Positions 1-8,842 are shown, counted from the stretch's first letter. The stretch is 21,070 nt of DNA from Chara braunii (GCA_003427395.1 BFEA01000007.1:3353614-3374683); one strand, 5' to 3'. The notes: a model not told the origin generated them from the letters alone. Made by a program: numbers and translations.

Positions 1-1
1 T

Positions 2-36
<35 letters not shown>

Positions 37-180
37 ATGAGGGGGGGGGGGTGGCGCCTCCCCCCCGCGATTACACACACACACACACACACACACAGAG
101 AAATGGGCGCGGCCTTATTTTTTTTATTTTTTTTTTTCCTTTTGATTGATTGATTGATTGATTGATGTGAGGGGGGGGGT
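1..180. repeat. Cluster of simple repeats and homopolymer runs
   Basis: A (TGAT)n tract lies at 5-36 and again at 142-166, each followed by TGAG and a G-run (41-51 and 171-179), so the unit tract-plus-G-run occurs twice about 135 bases apart. Between them are a C-run (60-66), an (AC)n tract (73-96) and a T-rich run (115-142). The first G-run and the C-run flank GGCGCC and can pair as a G/C hairpin over 41-66. This block sits directly upstream of a gypsy fragment that begins in mid-domain, so it marks the truncation point. No coding frame was found in it. Confidence 0.93.
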
Positions 181-191
181 CGCCTTCGGCT

Positions 192-663
192 CTGAAGCGA
201 GTGATAGATGTCAGAGGCTTCTTGGGAGCCTGTGGATTTTGGAGGATTTTTATTCCTTATTTTGCTACCCTTGCAAAGCCCATAAGAGAAATAGTGAGAT
301 AAGGGACTGACCTGTCCTGGACTGAGAAGAGATAAATTTTTGTTAAAGCTTTACAAGAAAAACTAAAAAATGGGGATGTAGTGTTGGGGGTGCCCTTCTA
401 TGACGATGAAGAGAGAAGACCCTTCATGGAGGACCAGTAACTCTCGGTGGTGTACTTGTTCAGAAATATGAGAATAAGAAAAAGAGACCTTTAAGATTTG
501 AGAGCATAACCCTTAACTCTACAGAGAGAGGCTACACATGGTTTATAAAAGAGTTACAGACAATCATTCACCGCCTCAGGTGCTTCAGGCACTATATACT
601 TGGAAAGAGATTCATTCTGAGGACATATGCATCTACTGTGATATGTGCTATTAAAAAACATTA
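192..663 (+). pseudogene. pol: Broken reverse transcriptase end and RNase H of gypsy fragment 1
   Basis: The frame at 192-440 reads VRGFLGACGFWRIFIPYFA and later DLSWTE, the connection between the reverse transcriptase thumb and RNase H in gypsy Pol. It holds two internal TAA stops (near 294 and 333) and ends in TAA at 438-440. A different frame, open from 410 to 663, continues with GGPVTLGGVLVQ, RPLRFESITLN, ERGY and FRHYILGKRFIL, the core of the RNase H domain, which in a live element degrades the RNA of the RNA-DNA hybrid. The first catalytic Asp region (usually TDAS-like) is at the frameshift and reads GGP. The two frames overlap at 410-440, so one indel separates them. It is not functional. 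Confidence 0.85.
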
Positions 664-745
664 ACAAGTAGATGCATATGTCTTTTAATAACACATATGT
701 AAGATGAAGATGTCCTCATATGCATCTACTGTGATATGTGTTATT
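624..745. repeat. 29-bp direct repeat with an inverted copy between
   Basis: The 29 bases at 624-652 recur at 717-745 with one mismatch, 93 bases apart. Between them, 667-680 is the reverse complement of the first half (agtagatgcatatg) and 687-698 that of the second half (aataacacatat). The block therefore reads as forward, inverted, forward. It lies between RNase H and the DGLSR tether of gypsy fragment 1, where a normal element has about 40 residues of different sequence, so it replaced or rearranged coding sequence. Template switching on a hairpin during replication is a plausible origin, which is inference. Confidence 0.88.
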
Positions 746-1438
746 CAAGTGGATAGTGACAGATGGCCTAAGCCGAATTGAATGGAGAAAAGATGAAGAT
801 GAAGATATTAATGGGACGATTGAATAATTTGTCTATGTTGATAACTTCCTGAATGAGGAGGACGATGAAGATTATAAGGCTCCAAGTTCCTATAATGGAG
901 CTCATGGCCTGAACAAAGGGACGGTTGGGGAGAAATCCCCGATGCTTATGTCTATGAATTAATTCTTGAAAAGGACGAGGAGGAAAAATAAAACGATTGA
1001 TATGCTAAAGTCAATGCCGCATATGTGGTTGCTCATGAACTGGGAGAGAGTTCCGGTTCAAAGAATGAAGAAGAGATTGAGAAGAGAGAAGAAGAGATAT
1101 AATTCATCTTTGAATAATATGATGGGAGTTACCAAAAGATTGGAAAGAAGATGGAAAGAAAACAACTAAAGGAATATTACTGCGAAAACTCAAGCAAGAT
1201 GTTCAAACTAAAAAGAGGACATCTCCTCATGGATGGCAAGGGAGGCTTACCTCCACTAAGAGTTGTTTGTGAGAAAGAAAGACAGTTAGAAATAATTATT
1301 GCTCTGCATGAAGGGGGTGTTGGTGACCATAGAGTTGCTGAGGCAACCTACTCTAACACAGTTAAACTCTACTTCTGGCCTGATATGAGAGACATGACTT
1401 TAGTGGTTATCCAGTCTCACGCCAGTGCCGCCCAGTAA
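741..1438 (+). pseudogene. pol: Broken tether and integrase zinc-binding domain of gypsy fragment 1
   Basis: At 762-785 the frame reads DGLSRIEW, the end of the RNase H tether, followed by an acidic stretch (KDEDEDINGTIE) that ends in TAA near 807. A Lys/Arg-rich spacer follows to about 1169. A frame at 1151-1438 then reads FKLKRGHLLMDGKGG, LRVVCEKERQ, ALHEGGVGDHR and YFWPDMRDM. This is the H-H half of the HHCC zinc-binding domain found at the N-terminus of gypsy integrases, which helps the enzyme multimerise and bind DNA ends. The expected Cys-x2-Cys is absent: the frame ends SHASAAQ followed by TAA. The core catalytic domain does not follow. The element is broken by an insertion or deletion at this point. 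Confidence 0.82.
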
Positions 1439-2339
1439 GCACTGCAACGCTGTGCTAATTCTTCAACCAGCGTTGTAAAAAGTCCGTGCGCCGGCGCACC
1501 CGGAGTCCACCAAGTTTCATGTCATTCGAAAACATTCGAACACGCAACCATGCTCGCAAACACGCACGCACCTTCCCGTTTCGAAATCAAGGTTGTTGCC
1601 GGAAAGGGAGTGAAGAGTAAGAGTATGGACAACCACGTCACGCCATACATTTGGGTGTGACCATCCCCAAACTTGGACAAAAACAGAAAGAGGGGAGAAG
1701 AGGAGGAGAAAACGAAGGGGAAGGAACACTACGGGGAATGAAAAGATGGGAAAAAGAGTAGTGCGCAACAACGAAAAATTAAAAGGAAAAAATAAGAGAC
1801 ACGAGGAAACAGGGAAGGTCGAGTGATTACCTTTCCAAACGAGGAGAAGGGTCTACGGTGGAAAAGACAAGCTAAACACTCACCGTCCTTCGGGGAGCAA
1901 GTGACACAACGATCGAGTGTACCATCATTCAACTAGTAAGGTTCGAACAACCCATATCAAAGACAAAGGCAAGATCTCGCTGACCAATCTACATTTAACC
2001 ACTCAAAGCGTAAGCGATAGGACCAGCGCAAGGGCAAATGCACATGAGAGGAGTGGCGACGTCTTCCCAAGGGAACAAACGACAACAAGTTTGACCCAGC
2101 CATCATCACAAGCCTTTGAGTAAAACTCGAAGAGGAACAATTAAACACAAATAGTTACAGTCTACGACACTCTCGACACACATTGTTCACAGTACAGACA
2201 ACGATCCTCGTTATGAATAGCGTCTAACAGGAGAGACAGAAAGTAGCGACATCGCGACAAAGAGTAGGCATGTAGAATCGGAACAGCCAACCACGTTCCC
2301 CACACCGCCTGGCCCCCCCCAAGCAATATGTTTCTCATA
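1439..2339. other. No gene recognised; break point of gypsy fragment 1
   Basis: About 900 bases follow the broken integrase domain without a frame that resembles a known protein. Short open frames on both strands are low-complexity shadows. The first part (1439-1640) is richer in CpG and contains a 14-bp perfect palindrome, GTGCGCCGGCGCAC, at 1486-1499. From about 1680 to 1830 the plus strand is purine-rich. The stretch could be the 5' untranslated region of the downstream LINE or unrelated filler; nothing in the sequence decides this. Confidence 0.5.
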
Positions 2340-2830
2340 CCCACAAAACACTAACCTCCGACACCGACAACCCACCTGCTCCACCATTCAGTCCACCAGC
2401 CTCGCTCACATATTACTACCCACCTCCCCTCCATCCCTCCCCACCCCGACTCCCATCACAACCTCTTCATTTCTAATACCCCTCCTCACAACCGTCTACC
2501 CCCCTGCCCTCGCCCCTCATTTCTCCACTCTCCCTCTCCCCACCCCGACTCCTCACTCCGACCTCCTATCTATACGTACCATCCTGTCCTCCCTCCTGCC
2601 CTTACAACCACCCGTCCTTTACTCAATACCCTGCCTCCCCCCTCACCTCTAACCTACGCATCCTTTACTCACCAAGCCCCCCCACCATTCCTGCCCATAG
2701 CTTGCAAATTTCAAACCATTACCCGCCCAACCCTCCTTATACAAACATTTCCACTTTCTCCACACCCATCCACCCTCTGTCGCATCATATCTGACCCCCT
2801 ATGTCATCATCCCACAACCCACCATTCCCC
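2340..2830. repeat. C-rich, almost G-free block
   Basis: For about 490 bases the plus strand is built of C, T and A with very few G (roughly two to four per 60-base line). Runs such as CCCCACCCCGACTCCC recur but no exact tandem unit was found. A similar C-rich stretch forms the 3' part of the LINE at 8930-9180, and this block is also followed by (ATT)n tracts. It may therefore be the 3' end of a second, 5'-truncated copy of a related LINE, which is inference. Confidence 0.7.
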
Positions 2831-2831
2831 C

Positions 2832-2948
2832 ATTACAATTAAACAAAAAATATATATTATTATTATTATCATAATTATTATTATTATTATCACCATTACG
2901 ACTTTGTCGGATTACAATTAAACAAAATATGTATTATTATTATTATTA
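2832..2948. repeat. (ATT)n tracts and a repeated 16-bp motif
   Basis: The motif attacaattaaacaaa occurs near 2832 and again near 2911, about 79 bases apart, each time followed by a (TAT/ATT)n tract (about 2851-2891 and 2930-2948). Repeated short tails of this kind are known at the 3' ends of some non-LTR retrotransposons, so this may mark the end of one or two inserted copies. A simple local duplication explains it equally well. Confidence 0.75.
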
Positions 2949-2967
2949 CGGGCAGATACTCAACCTC

Positions 2968-3267
2968 ATGATAAAGGAAACACATGTCAAACATGCTATC
3001 ATCAAGAAAGTATTGAAAATCATCAAGGAAGAGGAAACAAAAGTTGGATTTTATGTGTATCTAAAGGAGCACCTGCCCGTGTTAGAGGAATTCTATGAAA
3101 AACATAGTAGTCTGCTCCTGCCCAGCAAAATGGAAATAATTGTTGCACACAGAGAAAAAAGAAGAGGGTCCGCAAAGTTCTTCAAAACATGGAGAACCTA
3201 CGGACTTTTAACCAAAAATTGCCTTACTACAAAGAGGGCAAAACACAATCATCGTTTTATGTGTTGA
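2968..3267 (+). CDS. Unrecognised open frame upstream of the LINE ORF1
   Basis: The frame is open from the (TAT)n repeat at 2929, but the Tyr run coded by that repeat is unlikely to be protein, so the ATG at 2968 is preferred; this gives about 99 residues. The product is strongly charged (IIKKVLKIIKEEETK, YLKEHLPVLEEFYEKH, KMEIIVAHREKRR) and predicted helical, with a basic C-terminus. No domain was recognised and no signal peptide or membrane segment is visible. It precedes ORF1 of the LINE on the same strand and could be an N-terminal remnant of ORF1 or of a gag-like protein. It could also be a chance open frame; its composition is more protein-like than the surrounding DNA. Confidence 0.35.
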   Translation: MIKETHVKHAIIKKVLKIIKEEETKVGFYVYLKEHLPVLEEFYEKHSSLLLPSKMEIIVAHREKRRGSAKFFKTWRTYGLLTKNCLTTKRAKHNHRFMC

Positions 3268-3365
3268 ACCAGATTAGGCAGCTTACCTTCTATTAGTACA
3301 GACGCTCTACTGCGAAGATTCGGTGGTCGCAGTCTCTAAATGGAGGCCCAACAGCCTACAGGGCA

Positions 3366-4842
3366 GCAGCACAGGGCACCTCGAGACACCAGCAAACACT
3401 GATGTACAAGCACTTCTTGATTCAGTTTGACAACCTAACTAATGAGGTACATCAGTTGGTATAGGATAGGTTGAAAGAAACTTACCCTCGATACTCTCTC
3501 TTTGAAGCGCTCCCTTCAGCCTCATGCTTAGCATCAACTTAAGAATAACATGCATCGAACTCAAAAAAAAAAAACCACCTAAACTACCCGACAAATGGTT
3601 TTTCATAGCAGATCAAAAGGTTACAACAATATACATCTTCATGAAGATGAACCCCATGTGTTTCAGATGCAGGATCAAGGGACACATGGGAAACGGCCCT
3701 CTCCACCCCATGAACACGAGAAAAGTGGAAGGCAGAAGGTTGCATCCCTCAATGTTGATCGAAGCAGATGCGACGAAAGACATTTGGATCATCAACGACC
3801 CTGCCTACGCGGGCTGGGTTTTTGACGACCTAAAAGACAACCCAACGTGAATATGAATACTAGCGGACCCAAAACCAGCATGTAAACCCGATGTTTTTCC
3901 TACTCATGGAAGCAAACGGCAAAAAGGAGGAGAAAAGAGGAGCGACAAATCCACGCACAAATACGAAAATGTCGCTCTGAGCAACGTCACTCACCTGGAA
4001 CAGACAATGCATAAAAATCAGATTCTCAGTGATGAACATAATATAGGACGTGAGGCAGAAAAGTCATACCTCGAGATCTTCCAGGCCAGAAGTGAGTTGG
4101 AGCTAAGGAACACAAACAGCGGCAAGAAGAGTGAGTCCCGAGACCCCAAAGAAACAGGTAAATCACCAGACGTCAAAAAATGCAAAGATGACAACACGTC
4201 ATTAGAAATCAGGGAAAATGAAATGCACCTGGACATAGCACCACCTGCAAAAACAACAAAAACCAGCCAGGATACAACTTCCGAGGAGGACTCAGATAAC
4301 ACCCTAGATGGTTGGATGAATACATTGAATTGCTGAAGGCACGCAGAGAACTAGACATGGAAATCAGGCTGGCACATGCTAGGCGCATCAGCATCCTAAA
4401 GAAAGAGTCAAACACAAGCAGCACAGACGGATTAATAACCACTCCCAATCGCTTTGCTGCACTATCAATAGAGAACACCTTCTCTGAATTTTTGGCCCTG
4501 CAATACGTTAACCAACACCATGATGCATTGGACAAAAATGTCAACTTAAACACAATCCCGCAATCATGCCAGCAACCAATTGAGTGGTCTTGCTTATACC
4601 TGCACGATGACACAAACAAATTGGCCTCAAGAGAGGATGAACCATCAAAGGTCAGCAATCTCGAGCACGAAAGAACAGAGGAAGGAAAAATGATTCCTCT
4701 GACAAATAGCCTGCTTAAGCAAGAAAACAACCTAACAAAGGGAAACAGAAGGCGGATCGCCATCCTTGAAAGACAAACAAGATACATACAGGAACAAAAC
4801 TTGGATCTAGGGGGAGTGTTGCACTCCCTCAACAAATTGTGA
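3366..4842 (+). pseudogene. LINE ORF1, zinc-knuckle nucleic-acid-binding protein, broken
   Basis: Three frames join. The first, open at 3366-3539 with one TAG at 3462-3464, reads LMYKHFLIQFDNLTNEVHQL and RLKETYPRYSLFEALP. The second, 3524-4336, reads DKWFFIADQKVTTIYIFMKM and then CFRCRIKGHMG, a CCHC zinc knuckle whose last Cys is missing, followed by a charged tail. Its only internal stops are two TGA codons at 3848 and 3854. The third, 4312-4842, reads MDEYIELLKARRELDMEIRLAHARR, a likely coiled coil, then TPNRFAAL. ORF1 proteins of L1 elements bind the element's RNA and form the transposition particle. The knuckle and the position upstream of the endonuclease support this call; homology of the first part is less sure. 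Confidence 0.72.
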
Positions 4843-5540
4843 ACCAAAACCTCCCTAGAGCTGATAGTGACATCAACCCTCGACGCTCGCACCTTTTCCG
4901 CCATGATCCCAATCTTGCCTTTCCTCTATAACTCATATAAAAAGCAATGACAAATTATAGTCCGTCTAGGATGACTCAGACGTGGATATTTCACAAGGGA
5001 AAACATCTAAGAGGATCGCCCACTGGCCATAAAAGCGATAGAATAGAACATCCTAGACGTGTACTAGGATGACGAGAACGAAGAAAAGCATTACATCGAC
5101 TTGAGAGCATTCGTGGTCCTACACGACCAGCAGGCCCAATTGGGGGAGGCACTTACATGGAAATCATGGGAGCTGATCAAAGATTCCCTACCCCCTACTA
5201 GGCCAAAACGATGAAGTCCATAGAATCGCCTTCAGCACAACGACCTTCATGAGGGAGGAATGGTTGAGAAAGGATGAGGAGGAGACCATAGAGAAGCTGA
5301 AGAGGGACAAAGAGAAGAAAGAATATAAGAGGAAAGAAAGGGAGGAGAAAAGAAAACCTTCCATCTCACCACTTGAGCCAAACATTAGTCCCACACGAGG
5401 AATAATCATCCCAAACACCAATGGCATAACACTCAAACAACCAACCTGGTAGTGGAACATGCAATAAACCAAAAAGATTCAAACCCACCACCGAAGCAGA
5501 TATTCTCAACGAAATAACAAAACAACCTTAAATAATTTGC
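4843..5540 (+). pseudogene. Charged region between LINE ORF1 and endonuclease
   Basis: A frame continuing from ORF1 carries TGA stops at 4840, 4948 and 4972 and a few TAA/TAG stops, then reads YIDLRAFVVLHDQQAQLGEALTW near 5095-5165. A second frame from about 5189 reads LLGQNDEVHRIAF and then, at 5249-5452, a highly charged helix of Glu, Lys and Arg (EEETIEKLKRDKEKKEYKRK) followed by a proline-containing tail. These look like real coding remnants, either the C-terminal part of ORF1 or the start of ORF2. No named domain was recognised. Codon and base composition match the rest of the LINE. Confidence 0.5.
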
Positions 5541-6280
5541 GAGTCATGAAACATTAACGGACTGACCTTAATTTTAGACAACCCAATCAAATGAAGGAAC
5601 CTTACTGAAATCATTGGTTGTTGTAGACCCAACCCCCAGACATAACACACCTCCAAGAAACACACCTTACCAACTGCAACGAAAACACAAAATTACAGAT
5701 AATCCTAACCAAGAAGCTAACCTTCGTCAAATGCCTTATGGGCCAAAGCTGCAAAAAATGGCTCCGCGGGAATTGCCATCCCCCTCCACAAAAAATCCGC
5801 AGTCAGAGAAGCAATAAAAGTTATGAATGACAATCAAGACAATACATCAGGCAAATGGATCCAATTAAATATCAAATTCAAAGAAGAAGAGATGATCATC
5901 GTAAGGATTTACAGCCTGAACACACCACAAGAAAAAAACTCGTTTCTACTCACGATAGAACAACGTATCCCCACACACGCACCCACAATCATCATGGGAG
6001 ATTGAAACTCCGTTCAGAACCCAAACCTAGATAAAATATCACACTATCAAGATTTCACACCTCAATCTAAAAGCGTAGACCTAAACGATTTTATAACCAG
6101 AAAAAACCTAATAGACTCATTTCGTCTCCTATTCCCCCGAGAATAAAAGATACTCCTGCATCTGAAACACCTCAATGGTCTGAACATCCTTCTCCAGAAT
6201 CAACTTCTTCCTCACATCAGACTCATTATTAGGGTCGTCAAGACTGCACCGTTCACAACAACCCATACTACAAGGGATTG
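5541..6280 (+). pseudogene. LINE ORF2 endonuclease domain (APE type), broken
   Basis: This domain nicks target DNA to prime reverse transcription. The first motif reads S-stop-NINGL at 5544-5564, where the family has SWN-NGL, and a second TGA lies at 5592. After an indel the frame at 5639 reads DITHLQETHL, the motif with the metal-binding Glu. A frame open from 5721 to 6143 covers GSAGIAIPLHKK and IIVRIYSLNTP, then IIMGD-stop-NSV at 5994-6014, where the family has GDFN or GDWN. A frame at 6151 reads SRINFFLTSDSLL, the conserved SRIDxxL block with Asp changed to Asn. TGA codons also lie at 6163 and 6181. Domain identity is firm; activity is not possible. Confidence 0.85.
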
Positions 6281-6700
6281 GACTACCCAGCCATATCCCT
6301 CTCCTTCAGACTCACTAAGGAGGGTCATACAGGCAAAAACTTCTACTACTTCAACAATGTCCTCCTCACCAGCCAATCAATGTAATCCGAACTCCAAACA
6401 CTATTAACCTGACAAGCACAACTGCAACCTAATGAGGACATATACCATTAACTTCCCTCAAATAATCAAGAACATTAGCACACAGACAACACAAGCCTAC
6501 AAAAGACTGGCAACACAAAGAAAAGAAAGAGAGAAGACCCAAAAAAACACGATAAAAATTGCAGAGTTGCACCTATAGAAACAACCAAACTCAAAATTTT
6601 ATGTAGACCTACTCGATAAATCCAAGGAAAATTTAGTTGAATGGACTAAACTAAAGCTCAACAGCCTCCAACTAGATGTCAGCGTAAAAGACAGGTGATA
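6281..6700 (+). pseudogene. LINE ORF2 linker between endonuclease and reverse transcriptase
   Basis: The frame at 6281-6448 reads DYPAISLSFRLTKEG, then NFYYFNNVLLTSQ, which fits the block GxGYWKFNNSLL found after the endonuclease in L1-type ORF2. It contains TAA at 6383 and TGA at 6410 (reading LLT-stop-QAQL, where Trp is plausible). The following 250 bases are lysine-rich in several frames (KKRKRE, SKENLVEWTKLKLNSLQL) and match the charged linker expected before the reverse transcriptase. At least two frameshifts are present. Confidence 0.65.
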
Positions 6701-6836
6701 ACACTCCTAAACAAAAAGGGAAACAGAGATGACATAACAACCTACAAACCTATCTCACTACAAAAAATACACTCTTATACAAAAAGGGAAACAGAGATGA
6801 CATGAAAACCTACAGACATATCTCACTACTGAAAGT
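6701..6836 (+). repeat. 68-bp tandem duplication in the reverse transcriptase finger
   Basis: The 68 bases at 6701-6768 recur at 6769-6836 with roughly ten differences. Each copy encodes the same finger block: copy 1 reads ITLLNKKGNRDD and YKPISL, copy 2 reads TLLYKKGNRDD and YRHISLLK. Because 68 is not a multiple of three, the copies lie in different frames, and only the second is in frame with the rest of the reverse transcriptase. The divergence shows the duplication is not a fresh assembly artefact. Confidence 0.9.
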
Positions 6837-7380
6837 AAAATACAGAATCCTAGTCAAACTCCGAGCTACCATAATAAACCGGATTATAGGAGGATGCTTC
6901 CACCTGGACCAGACAGGGTTCATTCCAAGAAGACTCATATTAGATAACGTAATGTCTCTCTGCGAATCCACATGGATAATTGGCCAAAAATGAATCGCAA
7001 TGGTCATCCTCTTCTTCGATTTCGAAAAAAAATACGACCAAGTTAACTGAGATTTCCTTCAGGCCAGCATGAAAAAAATGGGAGTAGGCCCGATCCTCCA
7101 AAAATGAGTGGGAATACTCTACAATGACGCACAAGGGATAATTCAGGTCAATGGCTTCCTCTCGAACCCCTACCCAATGACAAGGTCAATAAGACAAGGG
7201 GACCCCCTAGCAGCACCGATCTTCCTTTTCGCCATGGAGACCATGACCGCCTTCCTAAGAAATGAGATATTTGTCGAGAGGATCAAGAACATCAAGGATG
7301 AACGAGGACAACTCCTCCACATCCCTACCTCTCTCATATTTGTAGACAATCTCACAGTAACTCCTTCTTGCAAGCCCTGA
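6769..7380 (+). pseudogene. LINE ORF2 reverse transcriptase, fingers and palm, broken
   Basis: A single frame runs from 6769 to 7377 with only three internal stops, all TGA (6991, 7048, 7105). It reads TLLYKKGNRDD, HLDQTGFIPRRLILDN, VILFFDFEKKYDQVN, GILYNDAQG, SIRQGDPLAAPIFLFAMETM and LIFVDNLTV. These are the ordered motifs of an L1-type reverse transcriptase, which copies the element's RNA at the nicked target. The first catalytic Asp is present (FFDFEK), but the YADD/FADD box reads FVDN, so the last Asp is lost. A frameshift near 7355-7365 separates it from the next part. Identity is very firm; the protein is dead. Confidence 0.92.
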
Positions 7381-8842
7381 CAAGAGCATGCAAGCATTTC
7401 AACTAGCCTAAAAAATGAAAGTTAACTAGGCAAAAACAATAGGCTTGTGGACTGCGGAAACACCCCCCTCATTGAGATAACTTCCTCAGGATTACAATGG
7501 GCAGATCCAGACTCACCAATCCACTTCCTAGGCATCAACCTCAATCTCAAACGATGTCACCAAACATCGGTAGCGATACTTTTATCTTCAATGGTTAACA
7601 AAATGCACACCTGGAAAGCCATACACACTTCCCTGTTAGGCAGGGTACTAACGCTCGATATTTCAATCCTGGAAATGATGTGGTATTGCACCTCCATTTG
7701 GTTCCCAGATACCGACTTCCAAAGCCGATTGAGGAAAAAAATAGCAACATTCCTATGGATAGGTTACCCGCACAAACAACACTTCATCCACAAGGTGGCC
7801 TGGTAGATAGTCACCAACCCAAAAAGCAAAAGAGGCCTAGGTCTTATAGATCCAACCCATCAAATTCGGGTCTTACAAATCAAATGGGTCAGCCCTCCAG
7901 GACAACCTCTACTGGTCCCCACTAGCCCTCAACCACATCTGAGTACTGACACCATTTATTTCTCCAACCGGCATGACAGGCGTCTACTGGATTTTTAACA
8001 AACTTGGTCACTCCCAACAGGGAAATTGAGACAGCACAACCAAGCACTCCGAGATAACACCAACGACACCCCCTTGACGAATTCCCTTTAGGAACAAATC
8101 CTATACAACTGAAAAAAATCCCAGAAAACAGAAAAGTTCCAAAGAAGAAAGACGACGCCCTCAGATAACCTCTCTTTGGCAATCCACTGATCAAGAACGA
8201 TAAAGGGGTAAGCCTCTCACTCGCCACGTCGAAAAACAAATGGGGCCACTGACCAAAAAAGGGAATATGAGAAATCAAACACATATAGGATGATCCAACA
8301 AAACCAGAAAAACAAAAAGAGACCTACGAGATAAACTAAAAGGAGTACATCACCTCCAAACCAACTTAAACCACATCATAGACTGCACACCTCTACAATG
8401 GAGAGCCCTACTAAAATCAAACAAAAAATGGCAATACGAAGAATGAGCTACCACCATTGACACCCCATCAATTCAAGAAGTCCTTTCCTTCAAGAACTAC
8501 GAACCCCACAACAACAACTGCATCTTATGCGATATATACACCTTGGAGGAACTAGGAAACCCGGTAAGTTATATCAATACGAAAAGCAGAGCAAAAGAAA
8601 CATTCATAACCAACAACCTGAGAAAAATTGGAATTATAGAAGGAGAAAGAAAAAGAGGTCACAAACCCCACACTAACGTTTGTAACCTAGAGATCGATCC
8701 AACGGAATGGACATGGAACACCTTCTCTCGCCCCACCCCCATCCCAAGCCTATGCAAGTTAATTGACTACACACCCAAACTAGGATATTGACTTTTCACC
8801 AAACCCATATCAATAATAAGTGGACAAAGGAGGAAACGCAAC
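7381..8842 (+). pseudogene. LINE ORF2 thumb and C-terminal region, broken
   Basis: Remnants in four successive frames follow the palm: KMKVN-stop-AKTIGLW near 7412-7450 (TAG at 7427), then 7447-7806 with FLGINLNL, HTWKAIHTSLLGRVLTLD and ATFLWIGYPHK, the thumb block around FLWGG. After KVAW and a TAG at 7804 the frame continues to IKWVS. Frame 7889-8200 reads YWSPLALNHI and holds only TGA stops (7940, 8027, 8075). Frame 8169-8290 reads PLFGNPLIKN with TGA at 8250 and 8268 and TAG at 8286. Frame 8315-8788 reads LQWRALLKSNKKW and later CILCDIY, the C-terminal cysteine region seen in many L1 ORF2 proteins, with TGA at 8444 and 8789 and the first TAG near 8842. Confidence 0.8.

Larger units (their letters stand above)
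192..1438 (+). mobile_element. Ty3/gypsy retrotransposon fragment 1, truncated at both ends
   Basis: The order of recognisable parts is the end of the reverse transcriptase, RNase H, the tether that ends in DGLSR, a charged spacer, and the integrase zinc-binding domain, which is the normal pol order in Ty3/gypsy elements. The parts lie in three frames and contain several stops. No gag, protease, reverse transcriptase palm or integrase core remains. The left end stops at simple repeats and the right end stops abruptly inside the zinc-binding domain near 1410-1438. No LTR was seen. The family assignment is firm from domain order and motifs; a resemblance to charophyte elements is recall only. 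Confidence 0.85.

Noticed and set aside
1929-1938. ggttcgaac, like a tRNA B box
   Set aside because: No A box at the right distance and no cloverleaf could be formed around it.
1517-2344. Several minus-strand open frames
   Set aside because: They are Phe/Leu/Ser-rich shadows of purine-rich plus-strand DNA and show no family motif.
4209-4904. Long minus-strand open frame (231 residues)
   Set aside because: It is antisense to LINE ORF1, which has a zinc knuckle and the right context; the minus frame is Ser/Leu/Phe-rich with no motif. It is open because the plus strand is rich in A and C.
7378-7380. TGA at 7378 as another Trp site of the LINE
   Set aside because: It lies after a frameshift near 7355-7365 and is out of the true frame, so it was not counted. 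TGA at 8291 was left out for the same reason.
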